A DNA stretch of 64,000 bases from Thiohalomonas denitrificans (GCF_900102855.1 NZ_FMWD01000004.1:199627-263626); one strand, 5' to 3'. Shown: positions 1 to 8,525, counted from the first letter of the stretch. Numbers and translations are program-made. The notes: generated by a model from the letters alone, not told the origin.

Positions 1-605
1 GAAGAGGACTCGTCCAGCGTGAAGTTGCCGTAAGGGCCCTCGATCGCGAGGGGAGCCCCGGTGTCGGCATGTTCGTACAGGTGGGCCGCGACCGGATCTT
101 CGTCACGATGCAGTTGAAACTGGACAACCCGGCCGTTGCACGGACAACTGCCCACTGCCGCCGGCCGATTTCCGACACCCTCGACACTCAAGGTGACATA
201 CTGTCCGGCCAGGAAGCGCAACGTCTGGGTACGGGGCGTCCGTACCTGGAGAAGAAGGTAGTCACCAACCCGCCGTGCGCTGGCGATCCGGGCCCGGATT
301 CGTTGATGCGGAATCTCGCCCGCTTCCCCCGTATCAACCACCTCAAGCACCACGTCCGAAGTCGGCGCGTTGGAGCAGAGCAGAATCGTATTGCGCAGTT
401 TTTCCGCTTCCGGAATAACGTATTCATGACGAGACAGCAGATCGACATCTCCCGACAGGACGCGTGCCTTGCATTCGCCGCAGCTCCCACCGGCACAGCT
501 GTAGGGAAGGTTGACCCCCGAGCGCAATCCGGCATCGAGCAGGCTTTCGTGGGCCTCGGCGGTAAAGGTGCGGCCGCTCGGCAATAGCTGGACTCGATAG
601 CTCAC
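1..605 (-). CDS. 2Fe-2S ferredoxin / flavin reductase fusion (3' end outside window)
   Basis: The gene runs off the left edge; about 201 residues are visible. Residues 1-90 are a plant-type 2Fe-2S ferredoxin domain with cluster cysteines at 37, 42, 45 and 77 (C-x4-C-x2-C...C). From about residue 103 a ferredoxin-NADP reductase-type flavin domain begins (GQYVTLSVEG), and the NAD half would lie beyond the edge. This layout matches the CDP-6-deoxyglucoseen-reductase/phenol-hydroxylase-reductase family, which passes electrons from NAD(P)H through FAD to the cluster. The usual flavin motif R-x-(Y/F)-S reads NRPAAVG, so flavin contacts may differ. Start is GTG at 603-605 with AAGGAG seven bases upstream. 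The partner oxygenase or reductase is not visible. Confidence 0.85.
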   Translation of the reverse strand, partial: MSYRVQLLPSGRTFTAEAHESLLDAGLRSGVNLPYSCAGGSCGECKARVLSGDVDLLSRHEYVIPEAEKLRNTILLCSNAPTSDVVLEVVDTGEAGEIPHQRIRARIASARRVGDYLLLQVRTPRTQTLRFLAGQYVTLSVEGVGNRPAAVGSCPCNGRVVQFQLHRDEDPVAAHLYEHADTGAPLAIEGPYGNFTLDESS

Positions 606-647
606 AGTTTCTCCTTGCTCTTTTCACTCTGCAGGTGATTATCCAAT

Positions 648-872
648 GTAGGAGACCGCCCTTGGCCTGATGCCTTCGCGACGCAAATCGCCGCGAGAAC
701 GCGCCTCCTGCCCGGACCAATACGGCCCCTCACGGTAGGAGGGCCGCCCCCGGCGCGATGCCTTCGTGAAGCGAATCGCCGCAAGGGCGCGCCTCCTACC
801 TGAACCAATACGGTTCCCTCTCCAGGTAGGAGGGCCGCCCCCGGCGCGATGCCCTCGTGATCCGAATCGCCG
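648..872. repeat. REP-like GTAGGAGG palindromic repeats
   Basis: Three degenerate units begin with GTAGGAGGGCCGCCCCCGG and end in the inverse form GCGCCTCCTAC. Pairing of the two forms gives imperfect hairpins. It is the same family as the longer array at 2646-3190. No coding signal is seen between 606 and 953. Confidence 0.75.
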
Positions 873-953
873 TCTTTTCCTGAATAATGGGCCAATAGGT
901 CAGGCTCCAACCCGTCAAACTTCAATGACGGCCTGAAAGCCGACCTACGCCAC

Positions 954-1424
954 CTACCGATTCATTCGTGCCAATAACCAGCGGCTGAGGTCGGCAGCCA
1001 TTTCACACTTGCCGGCATCCTTGCTGTTTTGTAGTTCGCTGAGGTGCTGCGCGACATCCTTGAGGAGCTTCTCGTATTTATCGGCTCGTCCTTCCGCCAC
1101 GGAGCGTGCCGTATTGCACTTTTTCAACTGACTGGTCAGCTGGTCGCGTTCGGGGGCGACAGTCTCGGTAACGCGTCGGGAAAACGCGCTGGCACGGATC
1201 AGTTCCAGTCGCTCGATGATTGGCGAACGGTCGATGGCCAATTCGGGGAAGCGCGCCTCCAGCTCTTCGAGGTCGAGCTTACCGCCGAAGGTTTGAAGTT
1301 CACCGCTCCGAATCAGATCCTGCAACTTACCGCGGTTGACGTTGAGCAGCCTCGCTGCCTTGGCCACGTGCACGAGATGCCCCATGGATTTACGGCTCCT
1401 CCGGCTTTCCGCAGCTGTTACCAT
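954..1424 (-). CDS. Small HTH protein with coiled-coil tail, unknown function
   Basis: A 156-residue protein. Residues about 15-60 (GHLVHVAKAARLLNVNRGKL) look like a MerR/excisionase-type helix-turn-helix, followed by a short beta wing and an acidic stretch. Residues about 85-145 are charged and probably form a coiled coil. The reading frame extends a further 32 codons upstream, but that stretch enters the inverted-repeat element at 1505-1772, so I chose the ATG at 1422-1424 with AAAGGGGC eight bases before it. It lies upstream of the ferredoxin-reductase on the same strand, about 350 bases away across REP-like repeats. It could regulate or partner that enzyme; this is inference. I do not recognise a named family. 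Confidence 0.7.
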   Translation of the reverse strand: MVTAAESRRSRKSMGHLVHVAKAARLLNVNRGKLQDLIRSGELQTFGGKLDLEELEARFPELAIDRSPIIERLELIRASAFSRRVTETVAPERDQLTSQLKKCNTARSVAEGRADKYEKLLKDVAQHLSELQNSKDAGKCEMAADLSRWLLARMNR

Positions 1425-1504
1425 CGAGTTGCCCCTTTGCGACTTTTCGCCGGCGCCGGGTTCTACCGGGAATCGAGCTTCCACTCCCGGCAGGGCGCAC
1501 CGCG

Positions 1505-1772
1505 TAGTGTACTGTTGCATGCTTGGCGATACTTTCAGAGCCCCCCAAAAATGTTAGGACAAGGCGCAACGCGCAGGCAATGGTCATTCCCTTGTCAAGC
1601 GCTGCAACGCCGTCATGGCGTTTTTGGGGGGCTCCCTTCGGGCGAGCCGCGGGCCGGCCATCTGCGGCGTTGCGTTTCTTGCAAAGGGCACACCATTCCC
1701 TGCGAAACGCGTCTTGCATCTGGCCGGCCAGCGGCTCGCTGAAAGCACCGACAAGCATGCAACAGTACACTA
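1505..1772. mobile_element. 268-bp nested inverted-repeat element (MITE-like)
   Basis: Perfect 21-bp terminal inverted repeats lie at 1505-1525 and 1752-1772 (core GTACTGTTGCATGCTTG). Inside are a second inverted pair, GAGCCCCCCAAAAA at 1538-1551 against TTTTTGGGGGGCTC near 1620-1634, and a third, cgagccgcgggccggcc against ggccggccagcggctcg. No credible gene is inside and no target duplication is obvious. It lies between the HTH gene and the small gene at 1821. Confidence 0.7.
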
Positions 1773-1820
1773 GAGGCGAAGCCCACGCCGGGGGTGAACT
1801 TGTGGAACGTAAGGTCCGGA

Positions 1821-2105
1821 TTAGTCACCGATCCACTGCTCGAGCGCATCGACGATTTTGCGGGCCTGATCCTTGCTCGAAATATTGAATTTCGATTTCT
1901 GCTGATAAGCGCCGTGGCGCTTCTGGTAACGACGAATCGTGTACTTCTCGGGGCCGTATTCCTCCTTGGCACGATCCCAGTCCTGATAGCGATAAAGTAT
2001 CGTCGCCCAGGCCCCCTTGGTGAGCACCACCTTGTCCAACTGCTTGGTCACCAGTAATCCGTCTTCGGTGAAATCCACCGAAAGTTCATCGACCGTTTCG
2101 GCCAT
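1821..2105 (-). CDS. Conserved small protein, possibly PC4/YdbC-like
   Basis: A 94-residue soluble protein with an acidic N-terminus (MAETVDELSVDFTEDG), a beta-rich middle (KYTIRRYQKRHGAYQQKSKF) and an amphipathic C-terminal helix (SSKDQARKIVDALEQW). The pattern of strands followed by one helix resembles the PC4/YdbC single-stranded-DNA-binding fold, but that is a guess from pattern alone. The start ATG is well supported by GAGGGGTAAGGA immediately upstream. It is monocistronic on the minus strand, with the inverted-repeat element just past its stop. No function can be assigned. Confidence 0.75.
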   Translation of the reverse strand: MAETVDELSVDFTEDGLLVTKQLDKVVLTKGAWATILYRYQDWDRAKEEYGPEKYTIRRYQKRHGAYQQKSKFNISSKDQARKIVDALEQWIGD

Positions 2106-2202
2106 TCCTTACCCCTCGTTTTTTTGCAAAACAGATTTACGGCAGCGTAACACGAAAGCGTCGGCCGGCGGTTTTCGAGCACACGTGGATTAAGAACGCA
2201 CC

Positions 2203-2610
2203 TTACAAAACTTCCAGTTGCACATCCTCCGCCCGGCCCTCGCGCAGGCGAAACCCCCGCATTTCCAGTACCCCCTTGGTGTCCAGCGACACGATCAGAT
2301 ATAGCACCTCCGGATAGGAGGCCTCCTCCAGATCGATCGGCGACGGCAACGCCGGGGCATGCGGGTGGGAGTGATAGATGGCGAACAGGGATTGGTCGGC
2401 TTCCCGGATCGAGCGCATCGCATCGACCTGCTCCCTGGGGTCCATCTGAAACAGCGCATCGGGCCGGCGAGCAGCGTTTGCAACCGGGTAGACCCGCCGG
2501 GGCTCGCCATTCGCCGCACCGATAAGGCCACAGACCTCGCTCTCCGGAGAACTCTGCGCATGAGAAAGGATTTGATTAACGATGGTGCGGGGAATTCGAA
2601 TGGGCGTCAT
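2203..2610 (-). CDS. JAMM/MPN+ metallopeptidase (M67 family)
   Basis: A 135-residue single-domain Zn protease. The JAMM signature is complete: Glu25 in SEVCGLIG, then His80-x-His82-x7-Ser90-x2-Asp93. Bacterial stand-alone JAMM proteins such as Mec and QbsD trim or release C-terminally extended ubiquitin-like sulfur carrier proteins so that the carrier ends in Gly-Gly. The next gene upstream on the same strand, across the repeat array, is a MoeB-type adenylyltransferase that would activate such a carrier. No carrier protein gene (ThiS/MoaD-like) is visible nearby. Start ATG is at 2608-2610 with a weak ribosome site. Confidence 0.88.
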   Translation of the reverse strand: MTPIRIPRTIVNQILSHAQSSPESEVCGLIGAANGEPRRVYPVANAARRPDALFQMDPREQVDAMRSIREADQSLFAIYHSHPHAPALPSPIDLEEASYPEVLYLIVSLDTKGVLEMRGFRLREGRAEDVQLEVL

Positions 2611-2645
2611 GGTGTTTTTGGTTGCTGGTTGCTGGTTGCTGGTTG

Positions 2646-3190
2646 GATTATCGCGCCGGGGGCGGCCCTCCTACCAGAGGGACGGAGCCACGCCCCGGTA
2701 GGAGGCGCGCCCTCGCGGCGATATTCGTCACGGAGGCCATCGCGCCGGGGCGGCCCTCCTACCAGGGGGACGGAGCCACAGCCGCGGTAGGAGGCGCGCC
2801 CTCGCGGCGATATTCGTCACGGAGCCATCGCGCCGGGGCAGCCCTCCTACCAGAGGACGGAGCCACAGCCGCGGTAGGAGGCGCGCCCTCGCGGCGATAT
2901 TCATCACGGAGGCCATCGCGCCGGGGCGGCCCTCCTACCAGTGGGGCGGAGCCACAGCCTCCGGTAGGAGGCGCGCCCTCGCGGCGAATTCCGTCCGGAG
3001 CCATCGCGCCGGGGCGGCCCTCCTACCAGGGGGACGGAGCCACAACCCCGGTAGGAGGCGCGCCCTCGCGGCGATATTCGTCACGGAGGCCATCGCGCCG
3101 GGGCGGCCCTCCTACCAGGGGGACGGAGCCACAGCCTCCGGTAGGAGGCGCGCCCTCGCGGCGATTTGCATCACGGAGCCATCACACGCC
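2646..3190. repeat. BIME-like array, about six 87-90 bp units
   Basis: GGTAGGAGGCGCGCCCTCG recurs at 2697, 2786, 2873, 2963, 3050 and 3140, a period of 87-90 bases. In each unit it is followed by the nearly inverse ATCGCGCCGGGGCGGCCC...CCTACC, so each period holds two opposed REP-like halves. The array fills the gap between moeB and the JAMM gene. Units are too alike and too palindromic to be CRISPR. Confidence 0.85.
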
Positions 3191-3200
3191 AAGGCGGCGC

Positions 3201-3947
3201 CTACCTGGATCCGCAGACCGGGCAGGCAGGATCTTTGCGCAACCGGAGCGTTCGCCACTCCATCGACAATGCATCGAGCAGCAGTAAACGCCCCCCCAGG
3301 GTCTCGCCGATCCCGAGCAGAACCTTGACCGCTTCGGTCGCCTGCACGGTGCCTATAATACCGACCACCGGGGAGAGTACGCCGGTGAGATTGCAGTTTT
3401 CGCCCTCGCCGCTCTCGTCCCGGTAGAGACAGCGATAACAGGGCGCATCATCCCGCTCGTTGTGGAATACCGTCACCTGACCTTCGCAGCGAACCGCCGC
3501 TCCCGAGACCAGCGGGGTTCGGTGGCGCACACAGGCCTCATTGAGAGCGAAGCGGGTCTCGAAATTGTCGGAGCAGTCCAGCACCACGTCAGCTTTTGCA
3601 ACCTGGGTACGGAGTGCCTCCCCCTCCAACTGGCCGTCGATGGTCTCGACGGTCACATCGGGGTTGAGCGACAGGATCGCATCCCGCGCCGACTCGACCT
3701 TGGAGCGGCCCACATCGCTGTGCCGATGAATGACCTGGCGCTGAAGGTTACTGAGTTCCACCCGATCGAAATCAACCAGCGTCAGCTTACCGACCCCGGC
3801 CGAGGCGAGATAGATAGCCACCGGTGAACCCAACCCCCCCATACCGATAATCAGCACACGCGATTCAAGCAGGCGTTGTTGACCATGGGCCTCCACCTGA
3901 GGAAGGGTGATGTGCCGGCTATAACGTTCGAGTTGGTCTTCGTTCAT
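3201..3947 (-). CDS. moeB: MoeB/ThiF-family adenylyltransferase
   Basis: A 248-residue E1-like enzyme that adenylates the C-terminal glycine of a MoaD/ThiS-type sulfur carrier using ATP. The nucleotide-binding loop GMGGLGSP is near residue 37, the DxxxxSNLQRQ motif follows (VELSNLQRQVIHR), and two zinc CxxC pairs are visible (CYRC and, near the C-terminus, CPVC). I chose ATG at 3945-3947 because MNEDQLERYSRH matches the usual MoeB start; a TTG two codons upstream is less likely. The order moeB-prmC-prfA-hemA is conserved in many gammaproteobacteria. No rhodanese domain is fused. Confidence 0.93.
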   Translation of the reverse strand: MNEDQLERYSRHITLPQVEAHGQQRLLESRVLIIGMGGLGSPVAIYLASAGVGKLTLVDFDRVELSNLQRQVIHRHSDVGRSKVESARDAILSLNPDVTVETIDGQLEGEALRTQVAKADVVLDCSDNFETRFALNEACVRHRTPLVSGAAVRCEGQVTVFHNERDDAPCYRCLYRDESGEGENCNLTGVLSPVVGIIGTVQATEAVKVLLGIGETLGGRLLLLDALSMEWRTLRLRKDPACPVCGSR

Positions 3948-3957
3948 CTTCAACTAA

Positions 3958-4080
3958 AGGCATGAGATACGGAATACGGGATATGAGGGAATGAACACGC
4001 TGCGCGAGTGGTTGATCATAATGAGGTTGTGCGCGCAGCGCACGCATTCCTCGTATCTCGTCCCTCATGCCTCGTATCTG
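3958..4080. repeat. GAGATACG inverted repeat, family also at 58.5 and 60.05 kb
   Basis: GAGATACGGAATACGGGATATGAGGG is answered in inverse orientation by CTCGTATCTCGTCCCTCATGCCTCG at about 4049-4076. Related ATTCGAGATACG sequences lie between gatA and gatC and between mreB and mreC. Confidence 0.55.
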
Positions 4081-4085
4081 CGCCC

Positions 4086-4496
4086 TTATTGGTATTTACG
4101 CCAGTACTCGGGGCGTCCGTCGCGGCAGCCGTGCTGGAGGCGTTGATAACGCTGAATAAATACATGGACACCGGTATTGCACTGCTCAAGCCCCATATTC
4201 TGGCGTTCCGTCTCTTCGGTGTAGTAGTAGAGCGCCCGCTTGATCTTGGCCATCAGATGGTTGGCGAGATGGAATCCGAGCTCGGTGAGCGCATCATCGA
4301 TGATATTGAGCGTCACATAGCGGATATCGTACCCGACCAGAAGCTGTGTATCGCCCACCGGACGGGCGTACAGAACCCCCTCCACCCCATTGAGAAGCAG
4401 GCTGGCGGCATCAGCCTGATCATCAGGGCGAAGCGTGCAAAACAGAATCTCGCGGTGTTTAATCCGACTGTCTGGATCAGTATCCATGCTCACCAT
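4086..4496 (-). CDS. Conserved hypothetical, HMA-like fold without the metal cysteines
   Basis: A 136-residue protein. Residues about 15-75 alternate strand and helix (REILFCTLRPDDQADAASLL, VEGVLYARPVGDTQLLVGYD) in a beta-alpha-beta-beta order reminiscent of heavy-metal-associated or ACT-like domains, but no CxxC is present. A long helix follows (NHLMAKIKRALYYYTEETER), then a Gln/Arg-rich tail. No signal peptide or membrane segment. Start could be the ATG at 4494-4496 or the in-frame ATG three codons later, where GGTGAG sits upstream. It lies between moeB and prmC on the same strand. Function unknown. Confidence 0.7.
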   Translation of the reverse strand: MVSMDTDPDSRIKHREILFCTLRPDDQADAASLLLNGVEGVLYARPVGDTQLLVGYDIRYVTLNIIDDALTELGFHLANHLMAKIKRALYYYTEETERQNMGLEQCNTGVHVFIQRYQRLQHGCRDGRPEYWRKYQ

Positions 4497-4550
4497 CTTA
4501 GCCCGAATATTTCATCGAATGCGAGCCTGCCCGGCGACACCCCACGATCA

Positions 4551-4751
4551 CGTAGGGCGCATTCTCGATACGCCCCCCGACCTGCCCTTAAAGCGGCGCA
4601 TTTACCGGATCCCCCATACCGTTGTGAGGCCCGGTAATCAATGCGCCGCGACTCCCATCGGTTGGCGAGATGGTGCATTTGGAGAAGTTGGCCGTTTCGG
4701 GCACGCATCCGGTCGCTTGTGGAGCGGTGCCTTGGAAGAATGTACCCTACG
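4551..4751. repeat. MITE-like family A copy supplying the prmC stop
   Basis: Begins CGTAGGGCGCATTCT and ends AGAATGTACCCTACG, the family's inverted termini. The right end overlaps the last codons of prmC: the TAG stop (complement of 4747-4749) is the TAG of the terminal CGTAGGG sequence. Confidence 0.8.
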
Positions 4752-5592
4752 AGGGCTTTTCCATCTGTCCGCCGCTTATCCGCTCCTGTCCGCTGAGGTC
4801 CCGTTCTGTGAATACGTTCGCAAAGCCGGCGTTGTCCAGGAGCTGGCGAACGGCACTCCCCTGGTCGAAGCCGTGCTCCAGCAGCAGCCAGCCGCCCGCT
4901 TCCAGGTGCGGGGGTGCGCCGGTGACCAGACGGCGGATGGCGTCCAGTCCGTCGGAGCCGGAGGTCAGCGCCGTGCGCGGCTCAAAGCGGACATCCCCTT
5001 CCAAGAGGCAGGGATCGCCCTCGCGCACATAGGGAGGGTTGCTGACGATCAGCCGAAACCGGTCCTCTCCCAACGGCTCGAACCAGGAGCCGGTGAGCCA
5101 CTGCACGTTAACAAGGCCGGCCCGTTCGGCATTACTGCGGGCCACGGCCAGCGCCGGCACGGATCGGTCAACAGCGACCACGCGGCACTTCGGCCGCTCG
5201 CTGGCAAGGGCCAGCGCAATGGCGCCACTGCCGGTGCCGAGGTCCGCCAGCCGCCACTCGGCATCAGCGGGAATGCGCGCCAGTGCCGCTTCCAGCAGTA
5301 GTTCGGTCTCCGGACGGGGAATCAGCGTATCGGGGGTAACCTGCAGATCGAGATCCCAGAACTCCCGATGTCCGGTCAGATGGGCTATCGGTTGACCGGC
5401 GGCGCGCCGGCGGATACATGCCTCGAAGCGATCCGCCTGCTCCTCGCTGAGGCGCTGTTCCGGCCAGGTATAGAGATGGGTTCGCCCCCGACCGAGCACA
5501 TGACCAAGCAGCACCTCCGCATCCAGCCGCCCAGTGTCATGGTCAGCCAGGCGTTTGGCGGCTTCTTTCAGGGCTTCGGCAATCGTCGGCAT
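4747..5592 (-). CDS. prmC: Peptide chain release factor N5-glutamine methyltransferase
   Basis: A 281-residue SAM-dependent enzyme that methylates the glutamine of the GGQ motif in RF1 and RF2. Residues 1-75 form the helical substrate domain. The Rossmann domain carries the SAM loop ADLGTGSGAIAL and the catalytic NPPY (SNPPYVREGDP, near residue 184). I chose ATG at 5590-5592 (MPTIAEALKEAAKRLA); the frame stays open upstream into a CCACGGGG repeat. It lies next to its substrate gene prfA, about 465 bases away. The C-terminus ends shortly after ERISGG, with the stop codon contributed by a repeat element. Confidence 0.93.
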   Translation of the reverse strand: MPTIAEALKEAAKRLADHDTGRLDAEVLLGHVLGRGRTHLYTWPEQRLSEEQADRFEACIRRRAAGQPIAHLTGHREFWDLDLQVTPDTLIPRPETELLLEAALARIPADAEWRLADLGTGSGAIALALASERPKCRVVAVDRSVPALAVARSNAERAGLVNVQWLTGSWFEPLGEDRFRLIVSNPPYVREGDPCLLEGDVRFEPRTALTSGSDGLDAIRRLVTGAPPHLEAGGWLLLEHGFDQGSAVRQLLDNAGFANVFTERDLSGQERISGGQMEKPS

Positions 5593-5610
5593 TGGGCGCT
5601 CAGCGTTTAA

Positions 5611-5690
5611 CCACGGGGAACACGGGGCGCACGGGGAAGAAAAAACCAAATGACCTGTTTTACCCCGTGGTCCCCGTGGCTATCAGTTCC
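5611..5690. repeat. CCACGGGG family inverted pair
   Basis: AACCACGGGGAACACGGGG at 5610-5629 is answered by ACCCCGTGGTCCCCGTGG at about 5664-5681, giving a long imperfect hairpin just upstream of prmC. The family recurs at 5960-6046, flanks the gene at 14822, and appears once at 55262. Confidence 0.75.
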
Positions 5691-5739
5691 TCATTTAGGG
5701 TCTGTGCAGCAGGGGGCTCCTGATGAACTTGCCCCCGCT

Positions 5740-5872
5740 GTCATTATGAGGAGCCCCCAGCGACGAAGTAATCTGGTACTTGGCACTTCGAGATTGCTTG
5801 GTCGCTGGGGCTCGGCTTTGGCATCCTGTGTCGCTCTACCACCTACATCCATGTAGCCGTCCTCGCAATGAC
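5740..5872. repeat. GTCATTGCGAGG-type palindromic repeat element
   Basis: Left end GTCATTATGAGGAGCCCCCA, then GCGACGAAGTAATCT, and inversely AGATTGCTTGGTCGCTGGGG...CCTCGCAATGAC at the right end. This is the widespread bacterial 'GTCATTGCGAGGAGC' intergenic repeat type. The rest of the 5593-6056 gap contains only this and the CCACGGGG pairs. Confidence 0.7.
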
Positions 5873-5959
5873 GGCTAAATGTTCGTCATTGATTCGGGCC
5901 TCGGGCCGCGCAGCGGCCGGTGGCTCTTGAAGAACTTAACGATTATCCCTTGAATTTCG

Positions 5960-6046
5960 AACCACCACGGGGAACACGGGACTCACGGGGCGGAAAAAAC
6001 CGAACAATTTGGTTTACCCCGTGGTCCCCGTGTCCCCCGTGGTTAA
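5960..6046. repeat. CCACGGGG family inverted pair downstream of prfA
   Basis: ACCACGGGGAACACGGGAC is answered by TACCCCGTGGTCCCCGTGTC and CCCCGTGG, separated by an A/T-rich centre (ggcggaaaaaaccgaa). It lies immediately after prfA and might act as a transcription stop, but no clean T-tract hairpin is present. Confidence 0.7.
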
Positions 6047-6056
6047 GCCTGATTCC

Positions 6057-7142
6057 CTACTCCTCGGCCAAGGCTGCCAACTGTTCGGTCTGGTGCTCGG
6101 AGATCAGCGGTTCGACCACCTGGTCAAGGTCGCCCTGCATGATGTCTTCGAGTTTGTAGAGCGTGAGATTGATGCGGTGATCGGTGACCCGTCCCTGCGG
6201 AAAGTTGTAGGTGCGGATGCGCTCGGAGCGGTCGCCGCTGCCTACGAGGCTCTTTCGGGTTGCGGCCTGTTCTGCCGCCTGCTTCTCCTGCTCGACGGAA
6301 AACAGCTTGGTCCGCAGCAGAGCCATCGCCTTGGCGCGATTCTTGTGTTGGGAGCGTTCGTCCTGGCACTCGACGACGATGCCGGAAGGCAGGTGCGTCA
6401 GGCGGATAGCCGAATCGGTCTTGTTGACGTGCTGACCGCCGGCGCCGGAGGCGCGAAAGGTATCCACCTTGAGGTCGGCAGGATTGACATCCACCGCCTC
6501 GACCTCGTCCACCTCGGGCATCACCACCACGGTGCAGGCAGAGGTGTGAATCCGCCCCTGGGATTCGGTCTCGGGCACACGCTGCACGCGGTGGGCGCCG
6601 GATTCGAACTTCAGCCGCGAGTAGACGCCCTGCCCCACCACGCGGGCGATAATTTCCTTGTAACCGCCATGCTCCCCTTCACTGGCAGAGATCACCTCCA
6701 CCTGCCAGCGCTGGCGCTCGGCGTAACGGCTGTACATGCGAAACAGGTCGCCGGCGAACAGTGCCGCCTCGTCACCGCCGGTACCGGCACGGATCTCGAT
6801 GTAGGTGTTCTTGGTGTCGTTGGGGTCGCGGGGCAGCAGCAGCTTCTGCAATTCAACCTGCAGCTCTTCACGCCGCTGCCGCGCCTCCCGGAGCTCCTCC
6901 TCACCCATGGCGCGCATTTCCGGATCACTCCCGGAGACCAGCTCTTCGGCGGTTTCGATGTCGTCGAGCGTGCTGCGATAGGCGTCAAAGGTCTCCACCA
7001 CGGGCTTCAGGTGGGCATATTCCTGCGAAAGACCGCGAAAACGGCCCTGATCGCCAATGGTTCCGGGATCGGCAAGCAGGGCACTAAGCTCCTGCAGCCG
7101 CTCGGAGAGATTCTCGAGCTTGCTATGGATGGAGGCTTTCAC
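6057..7142 (-). CDS. prfA: Peptide chain release factor 1
   Basis: A 361-residue RF1 that ends translation at UAA and UAG. The stop-codon recognition PxT loop reads [12 protein letters not shown], and the catalytic GGQ follows in [15 protein letters not shown] chose the GTG start at 7140-7142 ([15 protein letters not shown] follows), which matches the family's N-terminus; longer frames are not conserved. GTG overlaps the TGA of hemA (7139-7141) as GTGA, so the two genes are probably translationally coupled. Length is normal for RF1. Confidence 0.96.
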   Translation of the reverse strand: MKASIHSKLENLSERLQELSALLADPGTIGDQGRFRGLSQEYAHLKPVVETFDAYRSTLDDIETAEELVSGSDPEMRAMGEEELREARQRREELQVELQKLLLPRDPNDTKNTYIEIRAGTGGDEAALFAGDLFRMYSRYAERQRWQVEVISASEGEHGGYKEIIARVVGQGVYSRLKFESGAHRVQRVPETESQGRIHTSACTVVVMPEVDEVEAVDVNPADLKVDTFRASGAGGQHVNKTDSAIRLTHLPSGIVVECQDERSQHKNRAKAMALLRTKLFSVEQEKQAAEQAATRKSLVGSGDRSERIRTYNFPQGRVTDHRINLTLYKLEDIMQGDLDQVVEPLISEHQTEQLAALAEE

Positions 7143-8407
7143 AGATTGTCTTCGGGGATCTTGAGATTGAACAGCTCGCGGGCGGTATCCAGCAGTTCCA
7201 GGCGCCCCTCGTAACCGGCCTGTTTCATCTGAACACAAGGTTCGTGGGTCAACTTGTTGGTCAGTTGCCGGGCCAGTTCCGTGATCACCTCTTCCGTGTC
7301 GTGACCAGCGCGCAGTTGCCGCATCGCATGCTCCAACACCTCGTCACGCATGGCCTCGCTGCGACCGCGATAGGAACGAATGGTCGCCACCGCCTGGAGC
7401 GAACGCATCCACCCCATGAAGTGGGCTACCTGGGTTTCGATGATCTCCTCGGCCTGCTGGGCGGCTTCCTGGCGGGAGCGCAACCCCTCGTCGATGATCT
7501 CCTGCAGGTCATCCACCGTATAGAGATAGATGTCATCCAGCTCGCCCACTTCCGGCTCGATATCCCGCGGAACCGCGATATCGACCATCAGTACCGGCCG
7601 GTGCTTGCGCGCCTTCACCGCCGACTCCACCATGCCCTTGCCGAGGATCGGAAGCTGGCTTCCGGTGGAGGAGATGACGATATCGGCCTCCGCCAGATGG
7701 GCGGGGATTTCATTGAGTGCGATGGCATAGCCGCCGAATTCCGCAGCCAGCGCGTGCGCCTTCTCTACGGTTCGATTGGCGACCACGATCTGCCGAATGC
7801 CATTTTCGTAGAGATGCCGGGCCACCAGCTCGATGGTCTCGCCGGCGCCAATCAGCAGGGCGGTGTGCTCGCTGAGATCCGAATAGATCTGCCGGGAAAG
7901 ACTGACCGCCGCGAACGCCACCGAGACGGGACTGGCGCCGATGGCCGTATCAGTGCGTACCTGCTTGGCGACCAGAAACGTGTGCTGAAACAGCCGGTTC
8001 AATTTTCGACCGATAGTGCCGGCGTCGTGGGCCGTGCTGTAGGCACTCTTCATCTGCCCCAGGATCTGCGGCTCGCCCAGCACCAGGGAATCCAGGCCGC
8101 TGGCCACCCGCAGCATGTGGCGTACCGCCATGCGATCCGGATGGGTGTAGATGTACGGATCCACCTCTTTGGCATCGAGGCCGTGAAACTTCCTGAACCA
8201 GGAGAGAACGGCTTCGGGATCGGAGTCATCCAGACCGCAGTAGAGCTCCGTCCGATTGCAGGTCGACAGGATGGCCGCCTCGCTCACTCCGTTGTGAGCC
8301 GACAACTCCTGCAGTGCCTCCGGCAATTTTTCCGGACAGAAGGCCACCCGTTCCCGGATCTTCACGGGTGCCGTTTTGTGATTGATGCCAAAAGCCAGCA
8401 GCGTCAT
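7139..8407 (-). CDS. hemA: Glutamyl-tRNA reductase
   Basis: A 422-residue NADPH-dependent enzyme making glutamate-1-semialdehyde from Glu-tRNA, the committed step of C5 haem biosynthesis. The active-site cysteine is Cys50 in [10 protein letters not shown]. The NADP domain has [13 protein letters not shown]. The helical dimerisation domain closes the protein. Start ATG at 8405-8407 gives [15 protein letters not shown], the family start. It is the first gene of hemA-prfA. Haem supply suits the cytochrome-rich content of this window. Confidence 0.95.
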   Translation of the reverse strand: MTLLAFGINHKTAPVKIRERVAFCPEKLPEALQELSAHNGVSEAAILSTCNRTELYCGLDDSDPEAVLSWFRKFHGLDAKEVDPYIYTHPDRMAVRHMLRVASGLDSLVLGEPQILGQMKSAYSTAHDAGTIGRKLNRLFQHTFLVAKQVRTDTAIGASPVSVAFAAVSLSRQIYSDLSEHTALLIGAGETIELVARHLYENGIRQIVVANRTVEKAHALAAEFGGYAIALNEIPAHLAEADIVISSTGSQLPILGKGMVESAVKARKHRPVLMVDIAVPRDIEPEVGELDDIYLYTVDDLQEIIDEGLRSRQEAAQQAEEIIETQVAHFMGWMRSLQAVATIRSYRGRSEAMRDEVLEHAMRQLRAGHDTEEVITELARQLTNKLTHEPCVQMKQAGYEGRLELLDTARELFNLKIPEDNL

Positions 8408-8525
8408 GGAACCCCAAACCCGGAAAGTGACTCGCGTATCGGCCAATTTTGCGCTAGTGCGCGTTTCCTAATCAAGGCCAGTTCTATACTTAGGACCCGG
8501 AAACCGATAATTGGCCCCCATATTG

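Noticed and set aside
1523-1888. Frames inside the 1505-1772 element as transposase remnants
   Set aside because: None shows transposase motifs; the sequence is explained by nested inverted repeats.
2646-3190. Possible CRISPR array
   Set aside because: Period is 87-90 bp, units are internally palindromic and nearly identical throughout, there are no unique spacers and no cas genes.
2622-3287. 221-codon plus-strand frame of repeated GGAPSRRYSSR units
   Set aside because: It is a translation of the BIME-like array; repeats in protein reflect the DNA repeat, with no ribosome site.
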